A program made the position numbers and the translations under genes. DNA of 64,000 nucleotides from Oscheius dolichura (lineage: Eukaryota; Nematoda; Chromadorea; Rhabditida; Rhabditidae), in contig OW051494.1 in assembly GCA_932521035.1 (NCBI GenBank), positions 5,442,001 to 5,506,000 on the forward strand, in the 5' to 3' direction. The notes below the pieces were generated by a model. It searched no databases. It saw nothing but the letters and a program-made list of their open reading frames with translations, and had not been told where the DNA came from. Position 1 is the stretch's first letter. The number at the start of each line of letters is the position of its first letter. This document shows, one piece after another, positions 45,725 through 58,047 of this stretch.

Positions 45725-48700
45725 ATGCAGACGGACATAGATTACCCACCGAATTGTCTTCCGATAATAAAGACTTCAAACACTAATGAATTAATAACCA
45801 AACTAAAAGTAAGTACAAAATATCCTCGCTAAATTCGCTATATGTTAAAAAAATATAAATATAATTTCAGTGTTTATCAGAGGCACTTAACAATTCCAAC
45901 ACAAATGAAGCAAATGATTCTCCTGACCGTTATAGGAATTTATGCACGCATCTTATACGACCAGAGTAAGATCTTATTGTTATATGTCTACATGTATTTC
46001 AGGTTTACAAAGCATTCTAATGAAGAAGTTAAAGTTTTGTTAGCTTGCTGTATTGCCAATGTCTTCCCTATATTTTCACCAAAATTGCCATTTGCAGATC
46101 TCGATGAACTTCTAGTTTGCTTGGTTTTTTTTGTAACGTATTTTTTAGGATGTCTTTATATTCTTAATTAATGTTCTTAAAGGCCTCGATTCTCCAAAAA
46201 ATCCATTATTCCAAAAATATCTTGATCTATTGGAGGTTTCCTTTATATCGGCCAAAGATTATAAAATTTAAGAGTCTGACTTCATGTAATGTATGGCAAT
46301 ATGTGTTGCAGCTCCCCGGAGATGACGCCTGTGTAGTTATTAACAGTTTACTTAAAACTGCTATGGCTATTGTGAATAGCAAGGTTATTACTAGTCATTA
46401 CTAACAGTTTTATTGACTTCAGGAATGGGCCAGAAATAGAGAAGTGTCGGAAGAAATACGTTTTGATGAGGATGATCCTACAGAAAGGGATGACGATAAA
46501 AATGAACGGAAAGAAAAGGTAAGAAACGTTTTCCACATTCATTAAAATACAAGCAAGGTAATAAGGGATATGTAGAACTTTTAGATTAACACTTACCTAC
46601 TCTCTGCGATAACAAAGCTAGTGGGAGAGGTAGACACAATTTCTTTCGGCGTCCTAGACACATTGTTTTTCTTCCTCATTAACCCCCAGAAATCGAACTA
46701 CAGGGAATCATATTACATGACACGAAGTGTTATTCAAGCTGTCCATGGAAATTTGGATATTCCCGTAGAAAATGTTGGTTACTAATTGCTTCACGAATTT
46801 GCTGAATTTTAAGTTATTGACGCGATCCCTTCTTGTTGGTGGCCTTCCAGTGGAATGTGAATTAGTTGGACCATCACTTAAAAAGTTGTACGATGTAATT
46901 ATTGAGCTACACGAAGCGGTTCCTTCTCTAGTAATACCTGTTATTCCACAAATTGGGACTTTTCTCAAGGTAATATTTCTTTCTTTTTACACTTACATGT
47001 TGCAGGAAGACAATGAAGAGACTCGCTTGTCTGCTATGAAAGCAGTAGCTGCCATTGCTCAGAATCCGAACTCGAGGCTTATTGAAGATTATAACAATGT
47101 ATGGAATGCCTACGTAGAAAGAGCAAGGGATACTGCAACAAGAATCCGGATAGCTTTTGCAAAGCAAGCTTTGAATATCTTATTGTCTTCCTATCAATTA
47201 CGAGGCTCTGTGTGTGGTATGTTTACATTAAATATGCATTTTTTCTTCTTCTTTATAGACGCTCTATGTCGTTTATTGAATGACAGCGAAGAAACCATAC
47301 GTCTTGAAGCGTTGCAGACTACATTTGATGCCGCCAAACGAAAATTAGAGTCTGTGAATGAGCAATTAATACAAAGTGCTTGCGAACGACTTCTGGATCA
47401 GAAAGTAGGTTTAATATAGTTTTTGATTTATTTTTTTTTATTCAGCAAAATATTCGTTTGGATGCTATTCAAAAACTGCTGCAACTTTATGGTAAAGTAG
47501 TTTCGGGAGAAGAATACACTTCTTCCGACAAACACGTCGTTAGTATTATTGCAGAAAGAGCGTTGAAGTTGTATAGAACACCAAATATGAAGGAAGAACA
47601 GTATTTCCTTTTTTTTAACTATAGTCTCTACTACTTTCAGGAGTAAACTTGAACGCTACTTAGCAGCTTTCCTTATACCATATAAAATGGAAACAGAAAA
47701 GCGTGTGCACCACATGATTGATCTTCACGCGAAGTTACCTCAAACAGCTGCTGAGTGAGTTTTGAAGTTTATTTCCACAAAGGTTTTTTAAAGTAATTTG
47801 CGTTTCATAATCATGAGAAATTGTTCTTATCGACGATTGATGAAGGAAATGTTGATTATTTTATGCAAAGAAGAGTTGTCTACGGAAATAAAAGCGAAAG
47901 AAATTGAGCAGCGAATTGAGAGAATTGCTAAGGAACAAGTACATCCTTCTTCTGTAAGTTATTTAGCAGATCTAATTATATTTTTAGTTTTGCCAAATGA
48001 TGCGTAAGTTATCAAACTTCCTTGGTGATGAAAGGAAGGCTTTTGATCATCTTTCCTATATTGTTGGGACCGATACCGTCTGCAGCAAAGTGTCGCAAAC
48101 AGTGGTATGCTATTAATTTCAATTTATAAGTCTAGGGATAGGGACAATTTCTGCAATGCATTCTGGAATCGAAATATTTTTCCAAAGAAGACAACGTGAT
48201 GATTCGCCATTTTATGGAACGAGTTGCTCCTATCATTATGGATAACCAAGGCGCCATGGTTGGCACTATTTTTTAATAATCATGTTTTTAAGGTAATGGT
48301 TAAAGCGGCTTTAAAAGCCGAGTTGAATATGAGTATTGGAAAAGAAGGGAGCGAAGCATATTGTATACGCGTGTTAATTCTTATGTCCACATGGGCCGAA
48401 CAACTTCCACACATTTTTTTGTCAGCAGATGTTCAGAAAGAGCTCCAAAAGCTTGCTGAATCACATACCCCTCAAGCTGGTAGGCCGTATAAAATCCTGT
48501 ACTCTTTTTTCAGTTTGTAAAGCACTGGAAGTGATGAAATTCTCCTACGGCATTCCAAAAGTGTCACTTGCAGCTACGGAGTCTTATAAAGAAAGAACAA
48601 AAGAGCTACTATTAAAGATAGCTTTGAATGACGACCCTCTTTTTTCGAAATGCTCAAAACGTGCTATTTTTACATTTGCCAAAATGTGTAAAAGGGAAGA

Positions 48701-51350
48701 AAGCCTCGAATCGTTTAAAAATATTTGGAGTGTATGTTTCATTTGTTGCAAGAATACCACTTTTTAGGCTTTATCAGATCGTGTAGATATTTTCACACCT
48801 TCGTGTGTCAACGCTATGCGTGTATTAATGGCGATCTTCAAAGTTTTTCCCGAGGAATTTGAAAGCCGATATGCAGAAATCGTTACAGATTTTGTTGTAA
48901 CGCAGGTCAGTTCTTTTTCTGGCTAAATTAAGTCTGCGTGTAGATTATTTTGTCATCAGAAGGAACTGAGGATGATTCTCGAGAAATCGATCTTTGCGAA
49001 GAGCGACTGTCAAGGTTGAAAATTCCTAAGTATACCCGTTGCAAAGTATTTCATGCTTTTTTTTCTTATGTACCACCTTTAGATGTTTGGGATTAAAATG
49101 CTTTGTCGCCTACTAAACGGAAAGCCTGAACATGATTCTCTTGCTAATAAAACGTTAAAACTTCTAAGTGCGTTTCTGGAATATAACGGAAATATTTTTA
49201 ACGAAGACAATGAAGTCACAATCAGGTAAACGGGGAATACACTAAACTAACTTACTTTAGTCCTGTCGAAATGGCTATTATTCGTGCTACTGCTGGTAGT
49301 CAGCTGCTTCGCATGGCAGCACACGCGAAATATCAAAATCTTATTACACTTGATCAGTATATTTGGCTTGGTAATCTTATCACGGTAGGTATTGTTTAAA
49401 TATTAATGATTTACTTTTTAGGACGAATCTCGCGCAGTTCGAAAATATTTTGCTTCTAAATTATCGGGTCGTCTTCAAAAACATACTCTCATAGTAGAAT
49501 ATATGGCGTTTTATTCTCTTTTACCTATTTTAAAAGAAGAAGATTCTTCTTCCAGCACTGCTCGGTTATACTTTACAACATTTATTTTCAAGTATTTTAA
49601 TTATAGATTCGTAGAAGAACAGCATATACTATTTAAACAAGCCTTAATTAGTAGATTGCAAATGTTAAGAATTAGAAACATTAAACCGCAAAACCTACCG
49701 TTCTGGCAGCCTGAGTATGTTTTTGCTTATGCGTGTTTCTTACTGGCAGTCCATCCAATTTGTGAGAGTCATACAGATATACACAACATGGAACTATTAA
49801 GAGAGTAGGCTTCCTTATTCAGCATTTTTGATAACCTTTTATTCAGATGTCTTTGGTTCCTGATGGAATCGTTTTGTCAAAACAAAGGATTTGTTGATTT
49901 TGAGTTAATGAACAAGGTGTTTGAGCAAGTGAGACAGTATGAGAGCGTATTTGTTCTGAAAGCAATAAAAGAAAAGAAGATGACAAACGAGAATGGAGAA
50001 GCTATCCACAAAGTGTGTATTTTTAACAGTTCGAATGTTATTCGTTTCTAGAAAATGTGGGCATTAGCTGATGTTGGGATGTGTATGATGGCATATAGAG
50101 CTAAACTACTACTAGGAGGAGGAATTATAGAAGATCCTGTTTTAAGTAGGAAGTTTTTTAAGAAGGTATCTACACCAAATGTCAAGGTAAAACTTTAAAA
50201 AAAATTGCTTGCTAGATTAGGAAACAAACGTATTGTTATGGTTTAAATTCAGCTTTATGCGCCACGTGAAATGATTATCGACGAAGAAAAGCGGAACGGG
50301 AAGTTACCGGGTGATCGTCGTAAAAAAACAAATGGAACATGCTCCACAACTTCCCGGATAATTGCAAGAAAAGGGAAAAAAGTCGATAACTCTGTGAATA
50401 ATGCAGAAAAATCTGGTGTATCCCCGACGCCTAAACGCTCTATAAAACGAAGAAAGCCCGTTATTGAAGATACTGAAAATGACAGCAGAAGTGAAAGCGA
50501 AGAGGTAAATCTTTCCACCAAGGGTACCTGACTCAATATATCTTTTAAAGGAGATAATGCCTGGTCCTTCAAGGCGAAAGCTTGCAATAGATGCCAAGAT
50601 TGGCTCCAGAAGTAAAGCTTCACCTACCAAAAACAGCACAATTCAAAAAGTGATTTATTTTGAAATTTGATTAAAATTATATTTTAGAAAGTTATTGTTA
50701 AAGATGAAAGCATTCTATCTTCAAGAAAGAGAGGTGTCCCTGTCTCCTTAAAAGATAAGGAACCTGGAGAAAGCGATGAAGAGGTTACATTTGGAGAGCT
50801 GCCGTTTTCTCCAATTTTGAAGAACACACCTTCATCTAAGGCAGGAATCGTTTTACCTATTAATACTGACAGTTACAGCATGCTGCTGGAGTAAAACGGG
50901 GTTTTATAAGCTCTACTCCACTTCCGATCACGAGGGCAAGAAACGCTAAACTTCAAATAGAACAAAAAAAAGGCACGGATAATAACAAAGCGCAAAGGTG
51001 AATATATTTAGTTGTTTATACGGCATTCAGAGCTGGGACTTCCCCTAAGAAAGTGAAGCTTAACAGTCACAATGCGGATGCCATTAGTAAAATAGAAAGC
51101 ACAAATGACAGTCCAGCGAAAAGTATGGATTCATTCTTCTTAAAAGTAATAAGATTATTAGGTACAAGAGGAAAGAACACGGAAGAAAAACGTACGCCTT
51201 CCGCTAAGCGCAATAGCAGTCGCTTAACAAGTAATAGCCCCAAAAATGGTAATTTAGTAATGTATTATTGATATCTTTGTAGATATTTCTATGACTTCAA
51301 CTACAACAAGACAAACACGCTCGGGCGCTTCTAAACAAAAACCCAAGTGA
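45725..51350 (+). CDS. PDS5: PDS5 cohesin regulator
   Basis: HEAT-repeat protein that controls cohesin loading, release and cohesion. ATG 45725-45727 (MQTDIDYPPNCLPIIKTSNT). More than 20 exons; introns mostly 33-50 nt. Conserved stretches: EVKVLLACCIANVFPIFSPK, DVFIFLINVLKGLDSPKNP, FFFLINPQKSNYRESYYMTR, NEETRLSAMKAVAAIAQNPN, IRIAFAKQALNILLSS, DSEETIRLEALQTTFDAAKR, YFSKEDNVMIRHFMERVAP, LITLDQYIWLGNLITDESRA, VRKYFASKLSGRLQKHTLIV, ECLWFLMESFCQNKGF. The tail (from about 50.2 kb) is disordered, basic and Ser-rich with KKKTNG/KRR-type patches, as in PDS5A/B. Stop 51348-51350; AATAAA at 51481-51486. AT-rich. The match runs the full family length. Confidence 0.93.
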
Positions 51351-51571
51351 TCTTACGTTAACGTCTTTAAAAAAAGTTATTAGTTTTTGCATATTACGAA
51401 AATACGGTTATTGAATGATCATCTCAAGGCTTACAGGTTTTGTATATATTCGTGCCCCCTTTTCCGGTAATTAAGTGAGTAATAAAACATGTTTAAGAAT
51501 ACCCGTTTATTATTATACAAAACTGTAGAATTTAAAAGTGACAGTCTAAATACTTCTAACAGATGGTTCTC

Positions 51572-52066
51572 CTAATCTTCTGCGAGTTGTTTTCTTAACT
51601 CGCGATCTTGTTTAGCTATTGGATCTTCCATTACGTGGAGATAATTGTGATTCAACCAGCGTCCGAGCTAAAAATGGACGAGTAATTTAGAAGGGTTTAA
51701 AACCATCAGCCATGTTTTGTTTCTTTGAATCTTATCAGCTGACCTGTACACTTTGAGCTGAGAAATTCGTGCAGTGACAGGCAAATAGAAGAAGGTTTCT
51801 CGGTTTGACATGCCATGCGAACCTCATGAATACAGAAGAGTAAATGCAGAGGGCTGTTGTCATATTACCACTGATCATATCGGGGTTTTTCTAAAATTTA
51901 AGTAGAAAACTAAACATTAACCAACCTTAAGGTCAGCTAAAGCAGCGAGAGGAAGTCCCCAGTTAGCAACTGGCCCCCAGAAATGGGTAGAGAAAAAGTA
52001 GGCTTTCCATTCAGCTGCGGAGTATTGTTTGAAGTAATTAGTCACCAAATTAGCTGCCTTTGACAT
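51572..52066 (-). CDS. MPC1: mitochondrial pyruvate carrier subunit 1
   Basis: Inner-membrane subunit of the pyruvate importer. ATG 52064-52066 lies six bases after TTTCAG. Three exons: [20 protein letters not shown]...[20 protein letters not shown] (first helix), then [19 protein letters not shown] and [20 protein letters not shown] with NFSAQSVQ (helices 2 and 3), then [20 protein letters not shown]. Family landmarks [16 protein letters not shown] and FMRFAW.VKPRN.LLF are clear. Stop 51572-51574. The intron before the last exon is about 75 nt. The heterodimer partner MPC2 is not in the window. Confidence 0.96.
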
Positions 52067-52466
52067 CCGGAGCTGAAACAAACTATGTAAATATTACAAA
52101 AAAAACAACAAGGCTGGGCGGAGTGTCACCGTATGCACATGTTGTTCAGAAATCGATATAAAGAAGGAGGAGAGTATAGCATGATCAGTACAGGAGTGGC
52201 GCGCTCTTGTCGAAAAGAGCCATTTATCACGCCACTGGCATTCAATCACTTATGCGATACGAGGTGAAACGAAATCGACCTGGAAATTGGGAGAACGCCT
52301 AATGTTTTAGCTAGCCAAGACTGCGTCCTTGCGCACTGATTGTCACAGTCGCAAAAAGAATGCGGCATCAGACAAAGCGGAAAATAGCTTGCTTTTTCAT
52401 GCTGATCCCCATCTCAAGCTTTCTTGTTTCCAATAGCTGTAACAATCCTCTAACCACATTTTACAG
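52067..52466. promoter_or_regulatory. divergent promoter region with a nested hairpin
   Basis: About 400 bp separate the MPC1 and MPLKIP-like start codons, transcribed away from each other. At 52196-52235 GTGGC(G) pairs with (C)GCCAC, enclosing a second stem gctctt/aagagc (52202-52207 with 52215-52220). No known RNA family is recognised. Both genes have acceptor-like sequence at their starts. Confidence 0.35.
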
Positions 52467-53006
52467 ATGAGCTATTACAATCAAAGTGATGAAATGATGC
52501 CGGCCCCTCGACATGGTGATAATCCCAGAGGTATCAGTTGAACCTTTTTTTCTAACGTTTTTCTTGTAGGAAGAGGAAGGGGGTACCAAACTTTCGAAAA
52601 CCCTTTTGGACATCAGCGAGGCCAGCAAGCATACAGAGGCGGCAATAGAGGATATCGGCAACAAAATTACTCTAAGTCAGTCCTACCGTTACCCTTTTTG
52701 TTAGAAATAACATTACAGTCGCGGTAATCGTGGAGGATATCAAGGAAAATGGCCAAGAGGACAGGGACGTGGAAAGAGTTACGGTAGTCGAGGAGGAGCA
52801 GCTCCGATAAATACGGAGGTACCTTAAACTTGTTCACATACTGCGTTAAGCATTGTGTTTATATTAGATCCTGATGTAACTTCCTACTTGTAACAACTTA
52901 CTTTTAGTTGTGCCCTGCCAATTATGTGCTTCCCGAAATGACGACGAATCCGTGGGAAGAGCTGGAAAGGAAATATGAAGCTGAAAATGCCGGCAATAAT
53001 GCCTGA
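52467..53006 (+). CDS. small Gly/Arg-rich protein, MPLKIP/TTDN1-like
   Basis: Exons join to about 118 residues. ATG 52467-52469 immediately follows TTTTACAG, a candidate trans-splice acceptor. The N-terminal two thirds is RGG/RG-rich and Tyr/Gln-rich (RGRGRGYQTFENPFGHQRG, RGNRGGYQGKWPRGQGRGK), typical of RNA-binding low-complexity segments. The C-terminus has NYVLPEMTTNPWEELERKYE, which resembles the conserved end of vertebrate MPLKIP/TTDN1 (NYFKPSMLEDPWAGLEP in the human protein as I recall it). TTDN1 is mutated in non-photosensitive trichothiodystrophy and interacts with lariat debranching enzyme. Stop 53004-53006; AATAAA near 53083. The homology rests on this short motif and the Gly/Arg composition. 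Confidence 0.6.
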
Positions 53007-53717
53007 TCTCATATGCTTGTAAACATACAATATCGATAAATTGGATCTTTGTTTGATTATAATAAATTAAGAAGTCAGAAACAATAAAAGTATAACCGTA
53101 CAACAACAGGATATAGGGAGGATTAACGACGGATGAAACTGATTAAAAGGCACACATGGAGCTTCACATCTGCATTTCCTGAAATACTTTAATTATATGT
53201 AGGCATCGTTTTGCATCCTGATTGACACATTTAGCAAGGTTACACAATCGATAGCAAAAGGTAAGTTTTAATTTTTTTTTCAAACGTTCAGTGCTAGATC
53301 CGCTCATTGGTAAATAAAATTAGTTTTGGCTGAACAGGGACTATTTGACACCCAAATAGCATGCCAATCATGTTTTCAACAGAAAAATTCAGAATCAAGA
53401 AGCTATCGGACAAAGACGTCTTTGTGTTTAGCTAGCAGCCAGCAATAGTTTATCCGTTCGTCTCAAATAAAAAAAATGACTCACCGTTAAGTTAATGCGT
53501 TGATACTGAAGTAGAATGCTGCGAACTCACTGTCTCCTTATTTTATACCTTTTAATAGTATTTTTACAAATGATGATCAACATAATCAAATAGCATTATA
53601 ATTATCAACAACTCTAAGAACATATTTGTCAGACTAAAAAGTTATGGAGTTCCATATCACAATAAAAATGAAGATCAATCGCCTTCGGTATTACCTTTAC
53701 AACTTGACACCCAAAAA
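53007..53717. other. intergenic region between convergent genes
   Basis: About 0.7 kb between the stops of the MPLKIP-like and CDK12-like genes. Holds the poly(A) signal of the former (AATAAA near 53083). I see no further gene or structured RNA. Confidence 0.4.
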
Positions 53718-56700
53718 TCATCGATGCATTCGAGGTTGGTGGGGTGGAACATTAGAAGGATTGTGCCCTAGAGATGGATGCTGTGCGAAAGCTGGCGGTA
53801 CAACATGTTGTACTTGCGGCGAATATCCTGTGAGAATATAGAGATAAGATAACATAAACGAACCGAAGATTCTTGATGTAAGCGCCAATAGTTTATCTCT
53901 TCCTGTACCAAAATTTTCTGTCAATCCCTGTCCTTGGCGCTAAAAAAAATTCAACATCATTTCTGAAAGACAAACCGATAGTTCGTGCACAATAGCTTGG
54001 CAATTAGCTTCAGAAATCGAGTTCAGAAAGTCTTGTACTCTCAAGAAGTTTGTAGGGTCGTTGGTGTTTGTAATCAAAGCACTGAATCCTTGCCAAGCAC
54101 GACTGTTGTCCCCGTCTTAATCATTATTAAAACGGTGCCTTACTGGAATATCTCCCCTCCCCCTCTGCTCCCCTAAACCATAGAATATTTTTTTTGCTTT
54201 TTAGAGTTTCCAGCCCAATTAAGATTTTACTAGTATTTTCCATTCCGAAATTTTGGGTAATTTCAGATAAACGAAGCTAAAAATTGTGTTTAAAAAATAC
54301 CGGGCTCACCGGTGAACCATTATTTTTAAGATTAAAAATTGAATTCATGCAGCTTACTGCAATTCACGGTGAAAAATGGTGCCATTAATACATAAATAAA
54401 AAAATAAACTAACCACTATTATCAGCTCCAGTACCATGCTTTCGTAGGCTTTCTCGAGATTGTGATAAAACAGGTACAGCTATTGTTTCGAGTGTCCCAG
54501 CCGGGAGAATTCCACTTTTCCTTTCTTTCTTTTGTTTTTTACTCCACAACTCGTGACAATCTTGCCCACAAGGAAGTTGCAGCGGGGGTACTTTCGATGG
54601 ATCAATGTGGCGAATCCACTGATGTTTAAGGGCGTCAGAAGCGGTGAGCCGTTTTTTAGGATCAAGCATTATCATTTTATCGAGAAGATCTATTGCAGGG
54701 CTTGGCATAATGCTATAAACAATGTTATCATTTATAAGTTACTTTCAATTTTTTTTACCTGCTGAATTCTTCTTTAACTCTTCTGAATTCCATTTTTTTT
54801 GGTTTCATAGTTCTGTACAGCGGCATATTCACAACATCGGGCCAAACTTCTGGAGTTGGAGTACCACAAAGACTTGAGATTAAAAGTAATTGTTCGGCTT
54901 CATGTTGACCCATAAAAACAGCCTTTTTTGTAAAGAATTCTGCCAATATGCACCTAAATAGAGATTCAGCGCACAAATAATATCGTCTTACCCCACGCTC
55001 CATACGTCCACGGCTGGCCCGTAATGTTCTGCGCCGAGAAGGAGCTCAGGAGGTCGATACCACAACGTTATAACACGGTTTGTGTAGAGGCGTTCATGAT
55101 CATCGTGATAAAGTCGGGCTAGTCCCCAATCAGCAATCTTCAACTCACCCCTTTAATGAGTTCCATAAAACAGGTATGTTTTAACGCCTTACTTGTTGTT
55201 CACCAAAATATTGCTGCATTTTATGTCACGATGCAGGAATTTTTTTGAATGGCAGTATTCCAATCCTGACAGCAATTGTTTAAACATTACAGCAATTTGA
55301 GTCGGTAAAAAATCCGGAATAAGTTTATTATGGGCAGCTTCCAGCAATCCAGTCAAGTCATGATCAACATATTCGAAAACGAGATAGAAATTGGCTAAAT
55401 TAGACATTTATCGGGATAATATGGAAGAAAAAAACTCACCATTATTTGTTCGTAAATCTGCAGCTGAAGTTTGATCCGTTACAATATCCATTAATTGTAC
55501 GACATTAGTATGAGTTAGCTGTCGGAGTATTTTAATTTCTCGTACAGCGGTGATAGGAAATCCTTCTCTTTCATTGTCCAGACGAACTTTTTTCAATGCA
55601 AAACGGGAACCTAAACGTTGATGTAAAGTCAAACCGCGATTAGATAAAGCAATTAATATACTCACCTAGCCCATTATCTGCTTTATAAACCTGTCCATAG
55701 GTGCCTTCGCCAACTTGTTTAACAATGTGATACTTGCTTACAGATCCGCTTCCCCAGTCACCACAGCTTTCTATTTTCCTGATTGTTTTGTTTAAAACTC
55801 TAAAAAGGTGGTATTGCATGAATATTTTAAAACCTACATTGGGCGGTTGTACTTTGGTGGCTTCGGAGCTCTAGGCACTGGCGGTAATACACTGCTATGC
55901 TGCCGATGAGCTGGAGGCGGCACTGGTGGAGGGGGTATGGAACTCATCGGATTATTCGGCGGAGGCACCGGTGGTGGAGGATAGAAAGATTGTTGCTGAA
56001 TTGGTGGAGGCAAAGGAGGCGGCATCAACGGTAAAGATTGAAGCACTGATTGTGCCATATAAGAGGGAACAGTTGAGGATGGCGGCGGCATAGCCTGAAC
56101 AGGAAAACCAAGCTAAAATATAAATTACATAGTTTTCAGTGAAATTCACCTGTTGATTCATATAGGGTGCTGCTGGCAAGTAGGACTGCTGCTGGGAGGA
56201 TTCAGCTACTGCGGCATTATTTACAACAGACGGTTTACTGTCCTAAAAAATTGGATACCATATAATAAAATATTTGCATTAAAAATAAAACAACAAATAC
56301 CCGGGTGTCTTCGCTGCTCGACGAAGATGATGAAGATGCTTTCCTTCTTCGCTTGGACTTTGGCTTTTTATCTTCTTTTTTCATCAAAAGGCCAGAAAGG
56401 GTTGACGACTGTTTTAAACTAAATTTTTTTAAATGTAAAAATAGCGATTTTGTTACTTCTGTCTAGTTTTTATATTCACGAAATTACTTACTTGCTAATC
56501 TCATCATCAGATGACAAGCTCGACGTGCTACGCCTTCTACGACTTTTTCGGCCGTATTTTCTCCGTGAAGATGGTGGAGTACGATCACGCGATCGATCCC
56601 TTCTGCTGTAGCTAATTTTTACTTAATATTATCATGAAATATGAACAAACCTGGATTTTCGATCTCGTTTGCTGAGTCGTTCATCTCTCCGTCTTTCATC

Positions 56701-57096
56701 TCTACAGTTTCGATTATCACGACCTCTCTCATGGTGACGATTACGTTGGCGATCAGCTGACTTTGATCGTGAACGCCCTCTAAAACGCAAAAAAAACATT
56801 TATGGTGTTCATCAGCAGGTTACTAAGTTACTTAAATTAAAATACCTTTTGGGTGTAACTGATCGCTCCTTCTTTTTCTTCTTTGACGATCCTTTGTCAC
56901 TGCGGCTTTTATGTTTGGGTGAACGATCTCTACTCCTTCTAGAGTTTCTCGAGTGACGTCCAGAGGATCCAGGTGAAATGTTATCTTCTGGAATAAATAA
57001 TAGCAACATAAAAACGAAAATACCGTTATTTTTTCTTTGTCCATTAGTTATTCCATTATCGTTGATAGTTTGTTCATTTGAGCGGTCCACACTCAT
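53718..57096 (-). CDS. CDK12: CDK12/13-type transcriptional cyclin-dependent kinase
   Basis: Cyclin K-dependent kinase that phosphorylates RNA polymerase II CTD Ser2. ATG 57094-57096 lies five bases after GTTTCAG. The N-terminal third is RS-rich ([20 protein letters not shown]), then a proline-rich stretch ([20 protein letters not shown]). Kinase domain: [20 protein letters not shown] (PITAIRE-like), [14 protein letters not shown], then [14 protein letters not shown] with Trp in place of Phe in [28 protein letters not shown], and the CDK12 marker [17 protein letters not shown]. After an intron of about 290 nt a C-terminal extension ([39 protein letters not shown]) ends at stop 53718-53720. 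AT-rich; most other introns are 36-60 nt. CDK12 and CDK13 are not separable here. Confidence 0.93.
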
Positions 57097-58047
57097 TAAA
57101 ACTGAAACCTGGTATAAACATAACGTTTTGAAGAAAACGAGTAGATGTATAGGAAATTTATGTATACCAGTGCCAATTTTCAAATAGGAAAAATATTTTA
57201 TGACGTCAGATTTCGTTTTTCTTTACACAAACAGTTTTATCTTTTTTGTTTAACAAAAATTGTTGGCTTTGTTTTCTAATTTCAATTAATCAATAAAGCA
57301 TTCCTCTTATTTCGTATAAGTGTGAAAGGTGAAGAAATAAAAGCGAGGTTGGCTCTTAGGTTTCATAGAAACACAAATAGAGCAGAGAGCCGAAAGAACG
57401 CCAATCTCGCATACGAGGCGCACTTTCAGTGCGGGCGCGATCTCAGCCGCCTGCTTTTAGAGAACTCTCCAAAAACTCTCTGACTATAATCTGCTTCTTT
57501 TTCTACCTTTGTCGTTCTATATAATGCATGTTGCTAATCACCCTATGAGAGTGACCTGGTACTAATATATTTAGCGAAATTTGCTATTGTATACTATATT
57601 TAGCGAAATTTGCTATTGTATACTATATTTTGAGGTGTACCCTTGTGTTTCGGTTTGAAATCAAAGATATTATTTGGAAAACTGGACGAGTTTGACCACG
57701 TTTCCTCAATTCGATCCCCGGCAATTGTTCTAATAGTCAGCTGTTGCGCCGGCGCCGCCGTGTTCCACCACAATCCGCCCCCTTTCGCCCGCACCGTCAC
57801 CTCTGATCGCATATCCGTATTTCATTTTTTGACCACGTTGCAATTTTTGTTGGTTATAGCCTTTTCCCCTAGTTCATTCACCTTCTGTGTACGTTTGAGC
57901 CATACTCTGAATATACACTGGCCTTGTTTGTTTTCTCCATGGGCTTCAAGAATCGCCTAAACCCCCTCTAGCCTCTCACTTGATCGGGTGTGACTGACTT
58001 TTGTTTTCATTGAAAACGTTGTTCATATAATGATATACTTATTTAGA
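57097..58047. other. divergent intergenic region
   Basis: About 950 bp between the divergent CDK12-like and LASP starts. It contains GC-rich patches in an AT-rich background near 57.4 and 57.75 kb and a 29-bp tandem duplication at 57570-57630. No gene is called; the open frame at 57643-57960 (+) has no domain. Confidence 0.4.
57570..57630. repeat. 29-bp direct tandem repeat, two copies
   Basis: The unit tagcgaaatttgctattg...tactatatt occurs twice head to tail, at about 57572 and 57601, with no mismatches seen. Upstream of both divergent genes. Confidence 0.8.

Noticed and set aside
53644-53841. Cys-rich plus-strand peptide
   Set aside because: It overlaps the proline-rich C-terminal exon of the minus-strand CDK12-like gene, which joins to the rest by a 36-nt intron.
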